Positions 1 through 9,438 of a stretch of 64,000 bases of DNA are shown piece by piece; within the stretch, counting starts at the first letter, position 1; every line of letters starts with the position of its first letter. The notes below the pieces were generated by a model. The model did not search any database, was not told the origin of the DNA, and saw nothing but the letters and a program-made list of their open reading frames with translations. The translations under genes and the position numbers were made by a program. Location: contig JALVSY010000007.1 in assembly GCA_027036135.1 (NCBI GenBank), positions 996,880 through 1,060,879 of the forward strand, written 5' to 3'. Source of the stretch: Pyrodictiaceae archaeon (GTDB lineage: Archaea > Thermoproteota > Thermoprotei_A > Sulfolobales > Pyrodictiaceae).

Positions 1-615
1 GCCTCTTTGTTCTAGATGACTTAGGGCTTCATCGTACATTGACTTATCCATTAGGTGTAGTATGTGGTCTTGCTCTTCGTCTGCTAGGCCAAAGTGCTTA
101 AACATGCTTCTATAAATCCCTATGTTTCCTATTTTAAGGACTATCTTGTCCAGCATTTTTATCTTTTCATAGTAGTTTATGAGAAGGTTTATTGTCTCTA
201 TATCAGCTACTTTCCCCTCGGCGCCAAGTAGTTCTATTCCTGCCTGCCAGAACTCTCTATACCTTGCTCTCTGAGGCTCTTCGTAACGGAAGCAATTCAC
301 TATATAATACAGTCGTAGTGGTTTTGGCTTTGCCCTTAAGTGTTTTAAGTATATGCGTGCTATGCTAGCAGTAGCCTCAGGGCGTAGAGCTACCTCGCGG
401 CCAGCCTTGTCTCTGAAGACGAACATCGACCTTCTGATCTCTTCCCCTGATTTTATCGCGAATAACTCAAATCTTTCAAGTGTTGGCGGTATGACCTCCT
501 CATAGCCATAGCTCTCTACGAGTTCCCTAAATAAGCTCATTAAGTGACGAAGCGTAGTCGAATCTGGTGCCAGTATATCTCTAAAGCCTCTTAGAGGCTC
601 TAGCGGGATTTTCAT
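1..615 (-). CDS. hisS: Histidyl-tRNA synthetase, N-terminal part (cut by window edge)
   Basis: Class II aminoacyl-tRNA synthetase that charges tRNA-His with histidine. The first 205 codons are present and the gene runs off the left edge. The translated start reads MKIPLEPLRGFRDI, and class II motif 2 is visible as CFRYEEPQRARYREFWQAG, the usual HisRS signature where the arginine contacts ATP. The stretch RPEATASIARIY is typical of HisRS too. A HisZ-like paralogue cannot be excluded because the histidine-A and motif 3 regions lie outside. The start ATG overlaps the TGA stop of the upstream tRNA endonuclease gene (ATGA), so the two are probably translated from one transcript. Confidence 0.9.
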   Translation of the reverse strand, partial: MKIPLEPLRGFRDILAPDSTTLRHLMSLFRELVESYGYEEVIPPTLERFELFAIKSGEEIRRSMFVFRDKAGREVALRPEATASIARIYLKHLRAKPKPLRLYYIVNCFRYEEPQRARYREFWQAGIELLGAEGKVADIETINLLINYYEKIKMLDKIVLKIGNIGIYRSMFKHFGLADEEQDHILHLMDKSMYDEALSHLEQRG

Positions 616-1160
616 AACTTGTTCTCCGCTTCCGTGAGCCTCGTCTCGCCAGGTCTAAATAGTAACGCTTCATAATAGGTTAAGTCACCGTACCTATCTA
701 CTATTGCTAGTATGGGTTCCCAGCTATTGCTAAATGCCTCTCGTATAAATGAGTAAAGGGTTTCAAGGCTGATGGGCCGGTTCTCTTCTAGTACCAGCAC
801 ATAGTGGGTATATTTTTGCTCCATTTTCCTTCGGCGTAGGAGGAATGTATGTGGACGAGGACCCGGTATGGGGTGGCGTCCCCGCTTTTTTAGGTCAAGA
901 TATGTTTCGAACTCTACCCATGCGTAGGGATTATCGATACTATATAGCCTCATGAGTTCCTCGAAACTGATAGGTTCCCCCTCTCTGTTAAATGCATTAG
1001 CTATCCCACGGTATATGAGGTAAAGTGCTTCTATGACGTGGATCTTGTTATTATTAAGCGGTCCTAGTATTTTAGTAACCTCTTCTACTCCTTGCACTAT
1101 AGTTATACTCCATGGTAGCGACTCGATACGCAATACTACGCTTCTTTGCGTGGCCTCCAA
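612..1160 (-). CDS. tRNA-splicing endonuclease subunit, probably the structural (non-catalytic) one
   Basis: 182 residues. The C-terminal half carries the EndA nuclease fold: a dLkkRG segment near residue 90 and the diagnostic AIVDRYGDLTYYEA near 152-165. Crenarchaeal splicing endonucleases are heterotetramers of a catalytic and a structural subunit. Here the position usually held by the catalytic histidine (HsxYLV) reads YTHYVLV, with tyrosine three residues before the conserved tyrosine, and the usual basic residue just before the AIVD strand is absent (NSWEPILAIVD). I therefore infer the structural partner; the catalytic subunit would be elsewhere. Stop overlaps the hisS start. First gene of a two-gene unit divergent from mtnA. 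Confidence 0.8.
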   Translation of the reverse strand: MEATQRSVVLRIESLPWSITIVQGVEEVTKILGPLNNNKIHVIEALYLIYRGIANAFNREGEPISFEELMRLYSIDNPYAWVEFETYLDLKKRGRHPIPGPRPHTFLLRRRKMEQKYTHYVLVLEENRPISLETLYSFIREAFSNSWEPILAIVDRYGDLTYYEALLFRPGETRLTEAENKL

Positions 1161-1212
1161 TCAGTAGCCCTCATTAAGCTCTTTTATTCTTCCCTCTTTT
1201 GTTCTTGTCTCC

Positions 1213-2295
1213 TTGGTGGAGTTTTTGTCTGTACTCGAGAAGCTCCGAATAAAGCCTATGGAATGGGTAGAGGATTCTGAAGGCCCTCGTTTTCGATGGC
1301 TAGATACAAGGCTTATTCCTTGGGAAGAAGTCTATAGGGAGACAACAGACTATGAGCGTGTTGCAAGGGCAATAAAAGAGATGGAGATTCGTGGGGCCCC
1401 GGCCATAGGGATAGCAGCAGGCTACGGTATGGCTCTAGCAGCTTACTACTCTAACACAAATGATGTAAACGAACTATTAGCTCATCTCGAGAAGGCCAAG
1501 AAGGTTCTAGCTGCTACTAGGCCAACAGCCTATAACCTCTTCTGGGCTCTTGATAGGGTTATGAAGAAGGCCAAGGATTCTCTAGGTAAAGGTGTTGACG
1601 CTATTATTCGAGCCGTTGTCGAGGAGGCCAAGCGCATCCATGAGGAGGATGTACGCCAGAACATGGAAATGGGTAAGATAGGTTCTAAACTAATAGATGA
1701 TGGCGATGTTGTTCTCACGCATTGTAATACTGGTGCATTGGCTACTGGAGGGTATGGCACTGCTCTAGGCGTTATAAGAGCTGCTGTCGAAGAGGGTAAG
1801 CGTATAAGAGTTATAGCGACTGAAACACGTCCTCTCCTCCAAGGCGCGAGACTAACCATATGGGAACTAGTTAAGGAAGGTATAGATGCAACACTAATAA
1901 CCGATAACATGGTTGGTTATGTTATGTATAAAGGACTTGTCAATAAAGTCTTTGTCGGTGCTGATAGGATAACTCTTGACGGCTATGTAGCTAATAAGAT
2001 AGGAACGTATATGATAGCAACAATGGCGTCAAGGCATCGTATACCATTCTATGTTGTTGCACCTTCATCGACTTTCGATCTAGGCTTAGAGGGCGACGCG
2101 ATTTCAATAGAAGAGCGCTCTCCCGATGAAGTTAGAACAGTGTTAGGTAAGGTACTGATTACTGTTCCAAGTATTAACGTTATTAATCCTGCTTTCGATA
2201 TTACCCCGCCTAATCTAGTGACTGCTCTTGTAACGGAGCGTGGTATTATAACGCCGCCCTATAGAGAAAATATTAAACGAGTATTATCAAGATAG
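1213..2295 (+). CDS. mtnA: S-methyl-5-thioribose-1-phosphate isomerase (aIF2B-like family)
   Basis: 360 residues, normal length for MtnA, which isomerises methylthioribose-1-phosphate in methionine salvage. GAPAIGIAAGYGMALA near residues 62-77 is the family hallmark. The putative catalytic cysteine is C171 in THCNTGALATGG and the catalytic aspartate is D231 in ITDNMVGYVM; the GADRI and NKIGTY segments follow. The family also includes eIF2B subunits and ribose-1,5-bisphosphate isomerase; the Cys/Asp pair occurs in both isomerases, so MtnA is preferred mainly from the IRGAPAIG N-terminus. Start is TTG 1213 (GTG 1216 also possible). Divergent from the endonuclease gene, with 52 bp between. Confidence 0.88.
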   Translation: MVEFLSVLEKLRIKPMEWVEDSEGPRFRWLDTRLIPWEEVYRETTDYERVARAIKEMEIRGAPAIGIAAGYGMALAAYYSNTNDVNELLAHLEKAKKVLAATRPTAYNLFWALDRVMKKAKDSLGKGVDAIIRAVVEEAKRIHEEDVRQNMEMGKIGSKLIDDGDVVLTHCNTGALATGGYGTALGVIRAAVEEGKRIRVIATETRPLLQGARLTIWELVKEGIDATLITDNMVGYVMYKGLVNKVFVGADRITLDGYVANKIGTYMIATMASRHRIPFYVVAPSSTFDLGLEGDAISIEERSPDEVRTVLGKVLITVPSINVINPAFDITPPNLVTALVTERGIITPPYRENIKRVLSR

Positions 2296-2312
2296 GCAAT
2301 GTTTTCTCTAAA

Positions 2313-3602
2313 TTAGAATATTTTTGTATATAATATAGTTGTTATGTATAGTATCAATGGGGTAGCGAAATTAGCGGTAAATAATCGTTTAAAGATAGTG
2401 TAACCTATGGTCATGCTTGCTATGCTGCTGCTTAGTGAAACCACTAATGAGGCATAACTGGTTGCGTTCTTGCTCATAGGTATTCCATAGAAAAGACCCA
2501 ATGGAGAAATAGTAGCTCCTAATAATGATGATATGTATCTAAACACTAAGAGAAGCACCATTATGCTTCCAGCTAGTAGGCTTAGCTGCACTATGCCACT
2601 CATTATTATTTTCCTTACAGCCTTGTATATATTATCTATAATGCTATGCATTAATCTTATTGAGAGAACGGCTTCTCTACCACTTCTCATAACTGAGACC
2701 AATGTTTCGGAAACAATAAGCATAAGTTTATCGTTCCTAGCTTCATTACGTGTTAATGGGACGCCCTTAAGTACGGAGATTATTTCTCGTGGAACCCTAG
2801 GATCTCTTGTGAGCATTCTAATTATCCCTGTATTAGCAGTTGATATCGATAGTAGCTCTGTTAATAGTCGCAGTGTGTAAAGTATGTCCTCTATCTTTTT
2901 CATCAATTTTGCTATATTCATATACGACTTTACCACTGCTATAAGTGAGACCGTGAAACCTATTGATGATATGTAGAAATTTTTTAAATAGAGCCCTATA
3001 ATAAGCAATAGTATAGATATAATGTATGAAACTGCTATTACATTACTATTACTATTTTGGAAATATATATCTAAATACTCTATTTTAGTGAATGGGATAA
3101 GAATTATTGATAATAGTGATACCAATATAAGTAATAATGAAAATGAGACAGTATTGCTAAAGCCGGCTAAGAGAACAACAATAGAGAAAAGAGATATCAA
3201 TAGTACAATTAATTCTATCCATTGAACGAGTATAGACATTTTATTTGATATGCGTTGTTTTAATTCCGCAAGGACACGTAGAGCGAACTCATCTAATGTA
3301 CCTAGGTCAATACCTTTTGATAGATATATCATAACGTATTCGTGGATTAGACGTGTAAGAAACGGCTCATTTATTAAGTCAGCTATTTTCCCTAGTACTG
3401 TTATATCATTTATATATATTTTCTCCATTTTCTTATATATTTGAGATACTTTCTTATATTCTCTTAGGTACTCTGATAAGTTATTTATTTTAGATAATAT
3501 TGTATGTGGGCTACGCTTAGCTAGAGCGTAAGGTATCGAGGATAGTATAAGTATTGGTGTTTCTGCAAGTAGTTTTTCTTTGTTAATCTTATTTATTTTC
3601 AT
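2313..3602 (-). CDS. TadC/FlaJ-like membrane platform protein of an archaeal type IV pilus
   Basis: 429 residues. A soluble N-terminal part of about 130 residues is followed by two hydrophobic hairpins (about 135-175 and 185-230), a cytoplasmic loop with many charged residues (about 230-330), and two or three more membrane segments ending at the C-terminus. This is the architecture of the GspF/TadC inner-membrane platform. Its start overlaps the end of the ATPase gene by 14 bp, so ATPase and platform are co-translated. The gene is strikingly AT-rich compared with the surrounding housekeeping genes, which suits fast-evolving or transferred surface-appendage genes. Family assignment rests on topology plus context, because sequence conservation is low. 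Confidence 0.75.
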   Translation of the reverse strand: MKINKINKEKLLAETPILILSSIPYALAKRSPHTILSKINNLSEYLREYKKVSQIYKKMEKIYINDITVLGKIADLINEPFLTRLIHEYVMIYLSKGIDLGTLDEFALRVLAELKQRISNKMSILVQWIELIVLLISLFSIVVLLAGFSNTVSFSLLLILVSLLSIILIPFTKIEYLDIYFQNSNSNVIAVSYIISILLLIIGLYLKNFYISSIGFTVSLIAVVKSYMNIAKLMKKIEDILYTLRLLTELLSISTANTGIIRMLTRDPRVPREIISVLKGVPLTRNEARNDKLMLIVSETLVSVMRSGREAVLSIRLMHSIIDNIYKAVRKIIMSGIVQLSLLAGSIMVLLLVFRYISSLLGATISPLGLFYGIPMSKNATSYASLVVSLSSSIASMTIGYTIFKRLFTANFATPLILYITTILYTKIF

Positions 3603-5139
3603 TATTAATCACCTTAATTTGTTTTTCGTTATAGTATTTTCTTATAGTGTTTATAAACGTTGTATATTGACATTTTATACATTTTTCAATAATATCTTTT
3701 AATTCAATTATATCATGAATTATTTCATTTTTACTAATATATAACATTTTACTAATTGTATCTAATCTATAACTTTTGTTTACTAATTCCTCAACGGAGT
3801 CAGGAAGAAGTTTATCAACCTCCTTATTCCATTCAGCTATCTTTAGCAATTCTATTCTATCGCTAGCAGGTTTAATCTCATAGAGTTCAACCACTCTTCT
3901 CGTATATGTACCATCTTGGTTTTTTACCCGCTTGAGTACAACTATGCTCCATATGAGTTGGAGAAAGCTCTCACCAATATTTATTGGAGCTGCTTTCAAG
4001 CGCTGAATGACTGATAAGGCGCTATCGGCGTGAAATGTTGTTAATGCCCCATGCCCGCTTGCTGCTGCGTGAATCAGTGTTCTTGCTTCCTCGCCCCGAA
4101 CTTCTCCTATTACAAAGTAATCAGGTCTTCGGCGAAGGGCAAACTTTGTGAGATCAAGTAAGTTAATGCTTTCTCCGCTATTAGTTTCAGAGATTATTCT
4201 TGTAACTAGGCTGTCCCAGTTATCGTGGTATCTCAGATTTATTTCCGGCGTATCTTCTATTGTCACTACTCTATCAGTTGGAGGTATTAGCATTAGTAGT
4301 GCTTGGAGCAGAGTCGTTTTTCCCGAAGCCGTTGGTCCTGCTATGATGACGGTTGCCCTTAGTCTTAGCAGCAGCCATAGGTAAGCCATATAAAGGGATG
4401 ATATCAGCTTGTTCCTTACTAAATCGCTAGGTGTAAGGGGTTCCTCTAAATGCTTCCTAATAACTAGTGACGTTCCGAACCTAGTTATTTCGTTTGAAAA
4501 AGTAGCTGCAATACGATTCCCATCTGGTAGTGGCGCCTCAATATAAGGATGAGCTATGCTTAGCTCCTTCCCAGCTATACGGGAAAGCCTAATAACTATA
4601 TCATCAAGATCCTTGTCATCGAGGAACACGTTTGTTTTAATCCAGGTATAGTTATAGAGTCTGTGAAATATGAGTGCATAAGAACCTGGTTTATTAACCA
4701 CTATTTCCTCTATATACTCGTCCCTAGTCAGTGGATAAATTTTGCCATAACCGCTCAAAACTTTGTTTAAGAAATAGACTATCTTAGTCACATTTGATGA
4801 TAATAAGCGATAATCTAATTGATACTTTGAGCTTAGTTCTTTGAGTCTTTTAGGGTTATATATCTCGGATAAGTCTATATTTGTTGAAAAAATGATGTCT
4901 ATGAGTTTGGTTACTTCTTCGATTAATCGTTCATTCTTATCCATTTCGGGCTCGTCGATGCAATATAAGAGTTCGTCTTTATCATTTATTCCAATTGTTA
5001 CCTCAACTAGACCACTTGTTGTGTATTTCTTTAAGATTTTATTTATTTTTTCATTACATTTAGTTGCTTGGAAAACTTTTTGTACGTGTAGTTTTTCATA
5101 CATATTTGTATCCCTTCGCGGATAATGTGCCCTAGTCAT
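3589..5139 (-). CDS. Type IV pilus/secretion ATPase (GspE/VirB11 superfamily)
   Basis: 516-residue cytoplasmic hexameric ATPase that powers pilin assembly. The N-terminal domain covers roughly residues 1-240. Walker A is GPTASGKTTLL near 268; the Asp box is IEDTPEINL near 295; the Walker B region is YFVIGEVRGEEART near 340; the His box is LTTFHAD near 363. It lies between the pilin gene (ATGA overlap at 5136-5139) and the TadC-like gene (14-bp overlap), giving the minimal pilus operon. Could serve adhesive pili or another filament; the absence of fla/arl accessory genes argues against an archaellum. Confidence 0.9.
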   Translation of the reverse strand: MTRAHYPRRDTNMYEKLHVQKVFQATKCNEKINKILKKYTTSGLVEVTIGINDKDELLYCIDEPEMDKNERLIEEVTKLIDIIFSTNIDLSEIYNPKRLKELSSKYQLDYRLLSSNVTKIVYFLNKVLSGYGKIYPLTRDEYIEEIVVNKPGSYALIFHRLYNYTWIKTNVFLDDKDLDDIVIRLSRIAGKELSIAHPYIEAPLPDGNRIAATFSNEITRFGTSLVIRKHLEEPLTPSDLVRNKLISSLYMAYLWLLLRLRATVIIAGPTASGKTTLLQALLMLIPPTDRVVTIEDTPEINLRYHDNWDSLVTRIISETNSGESINLLDLTKFALRRRPDYFVIGEVRGEEARTLIHAAASGHGALTTFHADSALSVIQRLKAAPINIGESFLQLIWSIVVLKRVKNQDGTYTRRVVELYEIKPASDRIELLKIAEWNKEVDKLLPDSVEELVNKSYRLDTISKMLYISKNEIIHDIIELKDIIEKCIKCQYTTFINTIRKYYNEKQIKVINNENK

Positions 5140-5534
5140 GCTATCTCTATCGGACTTGTTGAGAATGTCTTCCCCGTAGAGTCTTTGTAGTTAAGTACTA
5201 TGTAGATCGGTGTGCATGTCTCGTTAGTGAGGGGCAAGGATAGTGTCTTTGATTGTCCTACGCCTATAGTTGTTGTAGTGTTTATTGTCAGCTCTGTATT
5301 ATTTTTGCAAATTATGTTAGCAGATTGTATAGTTATGGTTTTTGGCCCTGAGTTATAAATTGTCACAAATATTCTTTTTATAGAGTCCATGTATTGTGCG
5401 TTATTGACGTATACCATGGGTTTTGTGGTCATGCCCTTAACTGTTCCTATGAAGTACTGATAAACTATTATTCCGGCAGCTACGGTAGCCATTATCAATA
5501 TGACTGCTGACAATATGGGAGAGAGGGCTCTCAT
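5136..5534 (-). CDS. Archaeal type IV pilin-like protein
   Basis: 132 residues from ATG 5532-5534, chosen because MRALSPILSAVILIMATV is the usual archaeal pilin N-terminus and GGTGA lies just upstream; an open frame continues upstream to 5639 but that extension looks non-coding. The short basic leader MRA would be cut by a prepilin peptidase, leaving the hydrophobic helix that packs in the filament core. The rest is a small beta-rich domain with several N-x-S/T sequons (INTTTT, NET) and two cysteines that may form a disulfide. First gene of the pilin-ATPase-TadC operon. A suitable peptidase is encoded at 17196-17894. Confidence 0.75.
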   Translation of the reverse strand: MRALSPILSAVILIMATVAAGIIVYQYFIGTVKGMTTKPMVYVNNAQYMDSIKRIFVTIYNSGPKTITIQSANIICKNNTELTINTTTTIGVGQSKTLSLPLTNETCTPIYIVLNYKDSTGKTFSTSPIEIA

Positions 5535-5693
5535 ACTCTTTTCACCGTTATTCTTAGTTTTTATGTTAAGATGTAGAAACATAATTGATAATGATAACAT
5601 ATTTAACCTTAGAAACTGTTTCGGCAGGTTGATATCCATGTATGTTACTAGTTTTAAGGGAATAATTGCTAGAAAGGATGAGCAGGGGGCTGT

Positions 5694-7289
5694 ATGAGCA
5701 AGGTGCAGGAGCCGCTAAGAGAAAAATACCGCAGTATGACGCCATCTCAGTTCTTCTACGAGCATAGAGAGCTTGCAGGCTTTGGCAGTCCTTCTCGTGC
5801 TCTCTACCAAACTATCCGCGAGCTCGTAGAAAACGCGCTTGACGCAACCGATGTCTATGGTATTATGCCCCGCATAGTGATAGTTGTAGAGAAGCTCGAG
5901 GAGCGCCAGGATTTCTATCGCATAACCGTTGAGGATAACGGTATTGGCATTAACCCCAAGTATGTCCCACAAGCTTTTGGCCAGGTTCTCTTCAGCTCTA
6001 AGTATAAACTAAGACAGGCTAGGGGGCGATTCGGTCTAGGCGCAAAAATGGCCATACTCTATGGCCAGATTAAGACGGGAAAACCTGTCGAGGTATATAC
6101 CTCTCCTATAGGATTTACAAAGATATATTATTATAAGCTAAAGATAGATATCGAGCGCAATAAACCGATCATACTAAGTTACGCGGAACACGATAATAAG
6201 ACTCTATGGCATGGAACACGCATAAGTGTTGTCATAGAGGGGGATTGGTCAAGAGCGAGAAGCCGAGTATACGAGTACATAAAACGCACCGCAATAGCTA
6301 CACCATACGCCGATATAGTATTCATAGACCCCGAAGGCAATATGATAACCTATTGGCATAGTATAGAAAAACTACCACGCCCACCAAAAGAGGTAAAACC
6401 CCACCCTCACGGCGTTGATATCGAGCAGTTAAAGAGACTCATACGTGATGTAAAAGCAAAAACACTCATAGAGTTCCTTGTCTCCGCGTTCCAGGGCGTA
6501 GGCAAGAGGTCAGCGGAGGCTTTCCTAAAATGGGCAGGTCTTGACCCAGGTCTGGACCCTCATAGGCTGAATGATTCTCTACTAGGTGAGTTAGCACGCA
6601 AGCTCAGAGAGTACCCGAAGTTCCGGCCGCCATCAGCTGAGTCGCTATCACCTTTTGGGCCGGAGATAATAGAGGCTGGTCTAAGAGCGATACTGCACCC
6701 AGAGTTCGTTGTAGCTGTCTCGCGTAGGCCAAAGGCCTATGAGGGGCATCCATTCATAATTGAGGTCGGGATAGCCTATGGTGGAGAGATTCCTCTTTCC
6801 AATGAACCTATACTGTTAAGATATGCTAATAAGATACCCTTACTCTATGATGAGAAATCCGATGTAGCTTGGAAGGTTATTGATCCTCGAAGCTTTAATT
6901 GGAAAGACTACATGGTGGTTTTTCCAGCACCAGTAGCGGTGCTAACACATATAGCTAGCACAAAGGTACCTTATAAGGGAGTAGGTAAGGAAAGTGTAGC
7001 AGATGTACCCGAGATAGAACATGAGTTGCGTAACGCGCTCCGAGAAGCAGCAAGAAAGCTGCGACTCTACCTCTTACAAAAGAAGAGAGAAGAGGAGGCA
7101 AAGAGAAGAGTTATCACATTCGTAAAATACACGCCAGAGGTAGCTAAGGGGCTAGCAACTATACTCGGTGATATAGACGAGAAAACAGTGCAAGAAATGC
7201 TCCTTAGTGCAATGAAGCGCCGTCTAAGACTCGATGACGAGGAGTTCGCAAAACTAGTACAAGGGCTAGAGATAAGTATAGAAGAGTAA
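5694..7289 (+). CDS. top6B: DNA topoisomerase VI subunit B
   Basis: 531 residues, family length. This is the ATPase subunit of the type IIB topoisomerase that relaxes and decatenates DNA in archaea. The GHKL ATP-binding motifs are clear: ELVENALDATD near residues 42-52, DNGIG near 83, and GRFGLGAKMA near 105-114. A helix-two-turn-helix region (about 230-310, with FQGVGKRSAEAFL) and the transducer domain follow, with a switch lysine expected in the second half. Located 15 bp upstream of top6A, the usual order. ATG start at 5694 follows AGGGGG. Confidence 0.97.
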   Translation: MSKVQEPLREKYRSMTPSQFFYEHRELAGFGSPSRALYQTIRELVENALDATDVYGIMPRIVIVVEKLEERQDFYRITVEDNGIGINPKYVPQAFGQVLFSSKYKLRQARGRFGLGAKMAILYGQIKTGKPVEVYTSPIGFTKIYYYKLKIDIERNKPIILSYAEHDNKTLWHGTRISVVIEGDWSRARSRVYEYIKRTAIATPYADIVFIDPEGNMITYWHSIEKLPRPPKEVKPHPHGVDIEQLKRLIRDVKAKTLIEFLVSAFQGVGKRSAEAFLKWAGLDPGLDPHRLNDSLLGELARKLREYPKFRPPSAESLSPFGPEIIEAGLRAILHPEFVVAVSRRPKAYEGHPFIIEVGIAYGGEIPLSNEPILLRYANKIPLLYDEKSDVAWKVIDPRSFNWKDYMVVFPAPVAVLTHIASTKVPYKGVGKESVADVPEIEHELRNALREAARKLRLYLLQKKREEEAKRRVITFVKYTPEVAKGLATILGDIDEKTVQEMLLSAMKRRLRLDDEEFAKLVQGLEISIEE

Positions 7290-7304
7290 GAGGGGTGAGC
7301 AGTA

Positions 7305-8471
7305 ATGAGTATCGAGGAATACATCGATAAGGCTGATATAGAGGCGCGCAAAAGAGCACTCCGGGTATTCCGGGAGAGATTTAGAGAAATACTTGAGCAG
7401 ATAAAGAGAGGCGAGAACCCTACAATAATGCTACCTAAGCGCACACTGGCAAACACAATATACGATGAGAAGAGGAAACTTCTCCTACTAGGCCCGGAGA
7501 AGCTTAGCAGAAGCTTCTTCGACCTCCACGAGTCAAAGAAGTTCATGCAAACACTTCTAATGGCGAGAATAATCTATGAAGCACTTGAGAGAAATGAGTA
7601 TCCAACTATCCGTGACCTGTACTACAGAGGAAAACACACGATAGTATATCGGGAACCAGGAGGCCGCAAGCACGAAGAAAACACATGGGATGAACAAAGA
7701 GAATCAGACTCTGTGATAAGAGACATAGAGGTCTTCACCGGGCTACTTCGTGAAGAAATGCTCATACTCAGCAAGGAGAAAGGAAAAGTCGTAGGCAATA
7801 TGAGGATACGAAGCGGAGGAGACGTAATAGACCTAAGCAAGATGGGACATGGAGCCTATGCTATAGAGCCGACTCCTGACCTTATAGAATTCGTCGATGT
7901 AGATGCCGAGTACGTGCTAGTAGTAGAGAAAGACGCAGTATTCCAACAGCTTCACAGAATAGGCTTCTGGAGAAAACACAAGGCAATACTAATAACAAGC
8001 GCTGGGCAGCCAGACAGGGCAACGAGGCGATTCGTTAGAAGACTAAACGAGGAACTTGGATTACCGGTATACATACTGACTGATGCTGATCCTTACGGAT
8101 GGTATATATACAGTGTGTTCAAGATTGGATCAATAACTCTAAGCTATGAAAGCGAGCGCCTAGCAACACCAAATGCAAGGTTCATAGGCGTAAGCATGAC
8201 AGATATATTTGGCTACAAGAGGAAAAAGCCATACTTAACAGAGCAAGAGCGCCGAAACTACATAATCAAAGCAAAGGACGCAGACATAAAGAGAGCCTAC
8301 GAGTTAAGGAACTATAAATGGTTCCAGACAAAGAAGTGGAAGATAGAGATAGACATATTCCTTGAGAGAAAAGCTAAGCTAGAGATAGAAGCCTTAACAA
8401 GCAAAGGCCTAAGATTCCTTGCAGACAAATACCTACCAGAGAAAATTGAAACAGGGGACTGGATAGAATAA
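7305..8471 (+). CDS. top6A: DNA topoisomerase VI subunit A (Spo11-like)
   Basis: 388 residues. DNA-cleaving subunit that forms the transient 5'-phosphotyrosyl bond. The active-site tyrosine lies in TIRDLYYRGKH (Tyr106/107) in the CAP domain. The Toprim domain follows, with the acidic E at VLVVEKDAVF near 208 and the DxD-type motif LTDADPYGWYIY near 258. GGGTGAGCA precedes the ATG. Together with the upstream B subunit it makes the complete A2B2 enzyme. Confidence 0.97.
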   Translation: MSIEEYIDKADIEARKRALRVFRERFREILEQIKRGENPTIMLPKRTLANTIYDEKRKLLLLGPEKLSRSFFDLHESKKFMQTLLMARIIYEALERNEYPTIRDLYYRGKHTIVYREPGGRKHEENTWDEQRESDSVIRDIEVFTGLLREEMLILSKEKGKVVGNMRIRSGGDVIDLSKMGHGAYAIEPTPDLIEFVDVDAEYVLVVEKDAVFQQLHRIGFWRKHKAILITSAGQPDRATRRFVRRLNEELGLPVYILTDADPYGWYIYSVFKIGSITLSYESERLATPNARFIGVSMTDIFGYKRKKPYLTEQERRNYIIKAKDADIKRAYELRNYKWFQTKKWKIEIDIFLERKAKLEIEALTSKGLRFLADKYLPEKIETGDWIE

Positions 8472-8517
8472 AGTTCTAATTACCTACAAGTACTAGTCAC
8501 AGCAACGGACGAGGAAA

Positions 8518-9234
8518 ATGTCTAAACAAGACATTTGCAGAATGAGTGTAAATGAACTAGCCTCTAGGATAGATCACGCTGTTCTACGTCCCTGGAATGG
8601 CAGAAAAGAGCTAGAGACAGCTATAGAGGAACTAGAAAAGCTGGGCCTAAGATGCCTCATCCTATCCCCTATGCTCCTCAATGAAGCAAGAGGATTAACC
8701 AAGAGCTGCTTAGGCGCAGTAGCCGGATTCCCCTATGGATACCATAGCATAGAGGCAAAGATAAAAGAAGTAGAAGACCTAATAGCTATGGGTGCCGACG
8801 AAATAGACTTCGTAGCAAATCTCCAGCTATACCTACTTGGTAAAACAGAGCAATACATTAATGAGATAAAAGCAGTAACAACTATATGCAAAAACGCTAA
8901 CGTAAAATGCAAAATAATCGTGGAGGCCCCCGCACTAAGTCCCGCACAGCTAAGAAAAGTAGTAGAATTAATAGCTACAAAAACTGAGCCGGACTTCATA
9001 AAAACAAGCACAGGTTACGGGCCGAGACACACTATACCAGATGACATAGTAATAATAGATGAGACCCTTAGACAACTAGGACTTCGTAACCGTATAGGCA
9101 TAAAAGCAGCTGGCGGCATAAGGCAGGGACTACAAGCAGCCCTCTATATAGATATAGGGGCAGACATAATCGGGACAAGTACTCCTAGGAAAATCCTAGA
9201 CACATATAAGGAGATATGTCTACAGAAGCATTAA
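8518..9234 (+). CDS. deoC: Deoxyribose-phosphate aldolase
   Basis: 238 residues, class I aldolase that cleaves 2-deoxyribose-5-phosphate into glyceraldehyde-3-phosphate and acetaldehyde. The Schiff-base lysine is K162 in DFIKTSTGYG, the second lysine K196 in GIKAAGGIR, and the proton-relay aspartate D97 in DEIDFVANL. The N-terminal IDHAVLRPW is also typical. ATG 8518 is preceded by GAGG. Separated from top6A by 46 bp with the same orientation, so possibly read through. Confidence 0.95.
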   Translation: MSKQDICRMSVNELASRIDHAVLRPWNGRKELETAIEELEKLGLRCLILSPMLLNEARGLTKSCLGAVAGFPYGYHSIEAKIKEVEDLIAMGADEIDFVANLQLYLLGKTEQYINEIKAVTTICKNANVKCKIIVEAPALSPAQLRKVVELIATKTEPDFIKTSTGYGPRHTIPDDIVIIDETLRQLGLRNRIGIKAAGGIRQGLQAALYIDIGADIIGTSTPRKILDTYKEICLQKH

Positions 9235-9256
9235 CCCCGGAACCATGCTCTGCGAG

Positions 9257-9322
9257 CTAAATGATGAAACGACGGTCTCGAGAGCCTCTTGAAGCGATGA
9301 AGAACATTCTCCTTTCTGATAA
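9257..9322 (+). ncRNA. Candidate C/D box guide RNA (weaker candidate)
   Basis: In the 204-bp gap after deoC there is an ordered set of boxes: C box ATGATGA at 9261-9267, imperfect D' TTGA at 9289-9292, C' GCGATGA at 9294-9300, and D box CTGA at 9316-9319. D' to C' spacing is short, as usual in archaea. The guide before D is about 15 nt (9301-9315). The terminal stem is poor and I recognise no rRNA target, so this is the least certain of the three sRNA candidates. Confidence 0.4.
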
Positions 9323-9438
9323 CCAGGCATGGATGGAGAACCTTCCTTATAAGAGGGTATCAGCTGAGACAGGTTTCTTCATAGCTACTTGCTCCGAACC
9401 CCTATATCATCACGTCAAAGAAAAATAGTGCATCGGGA

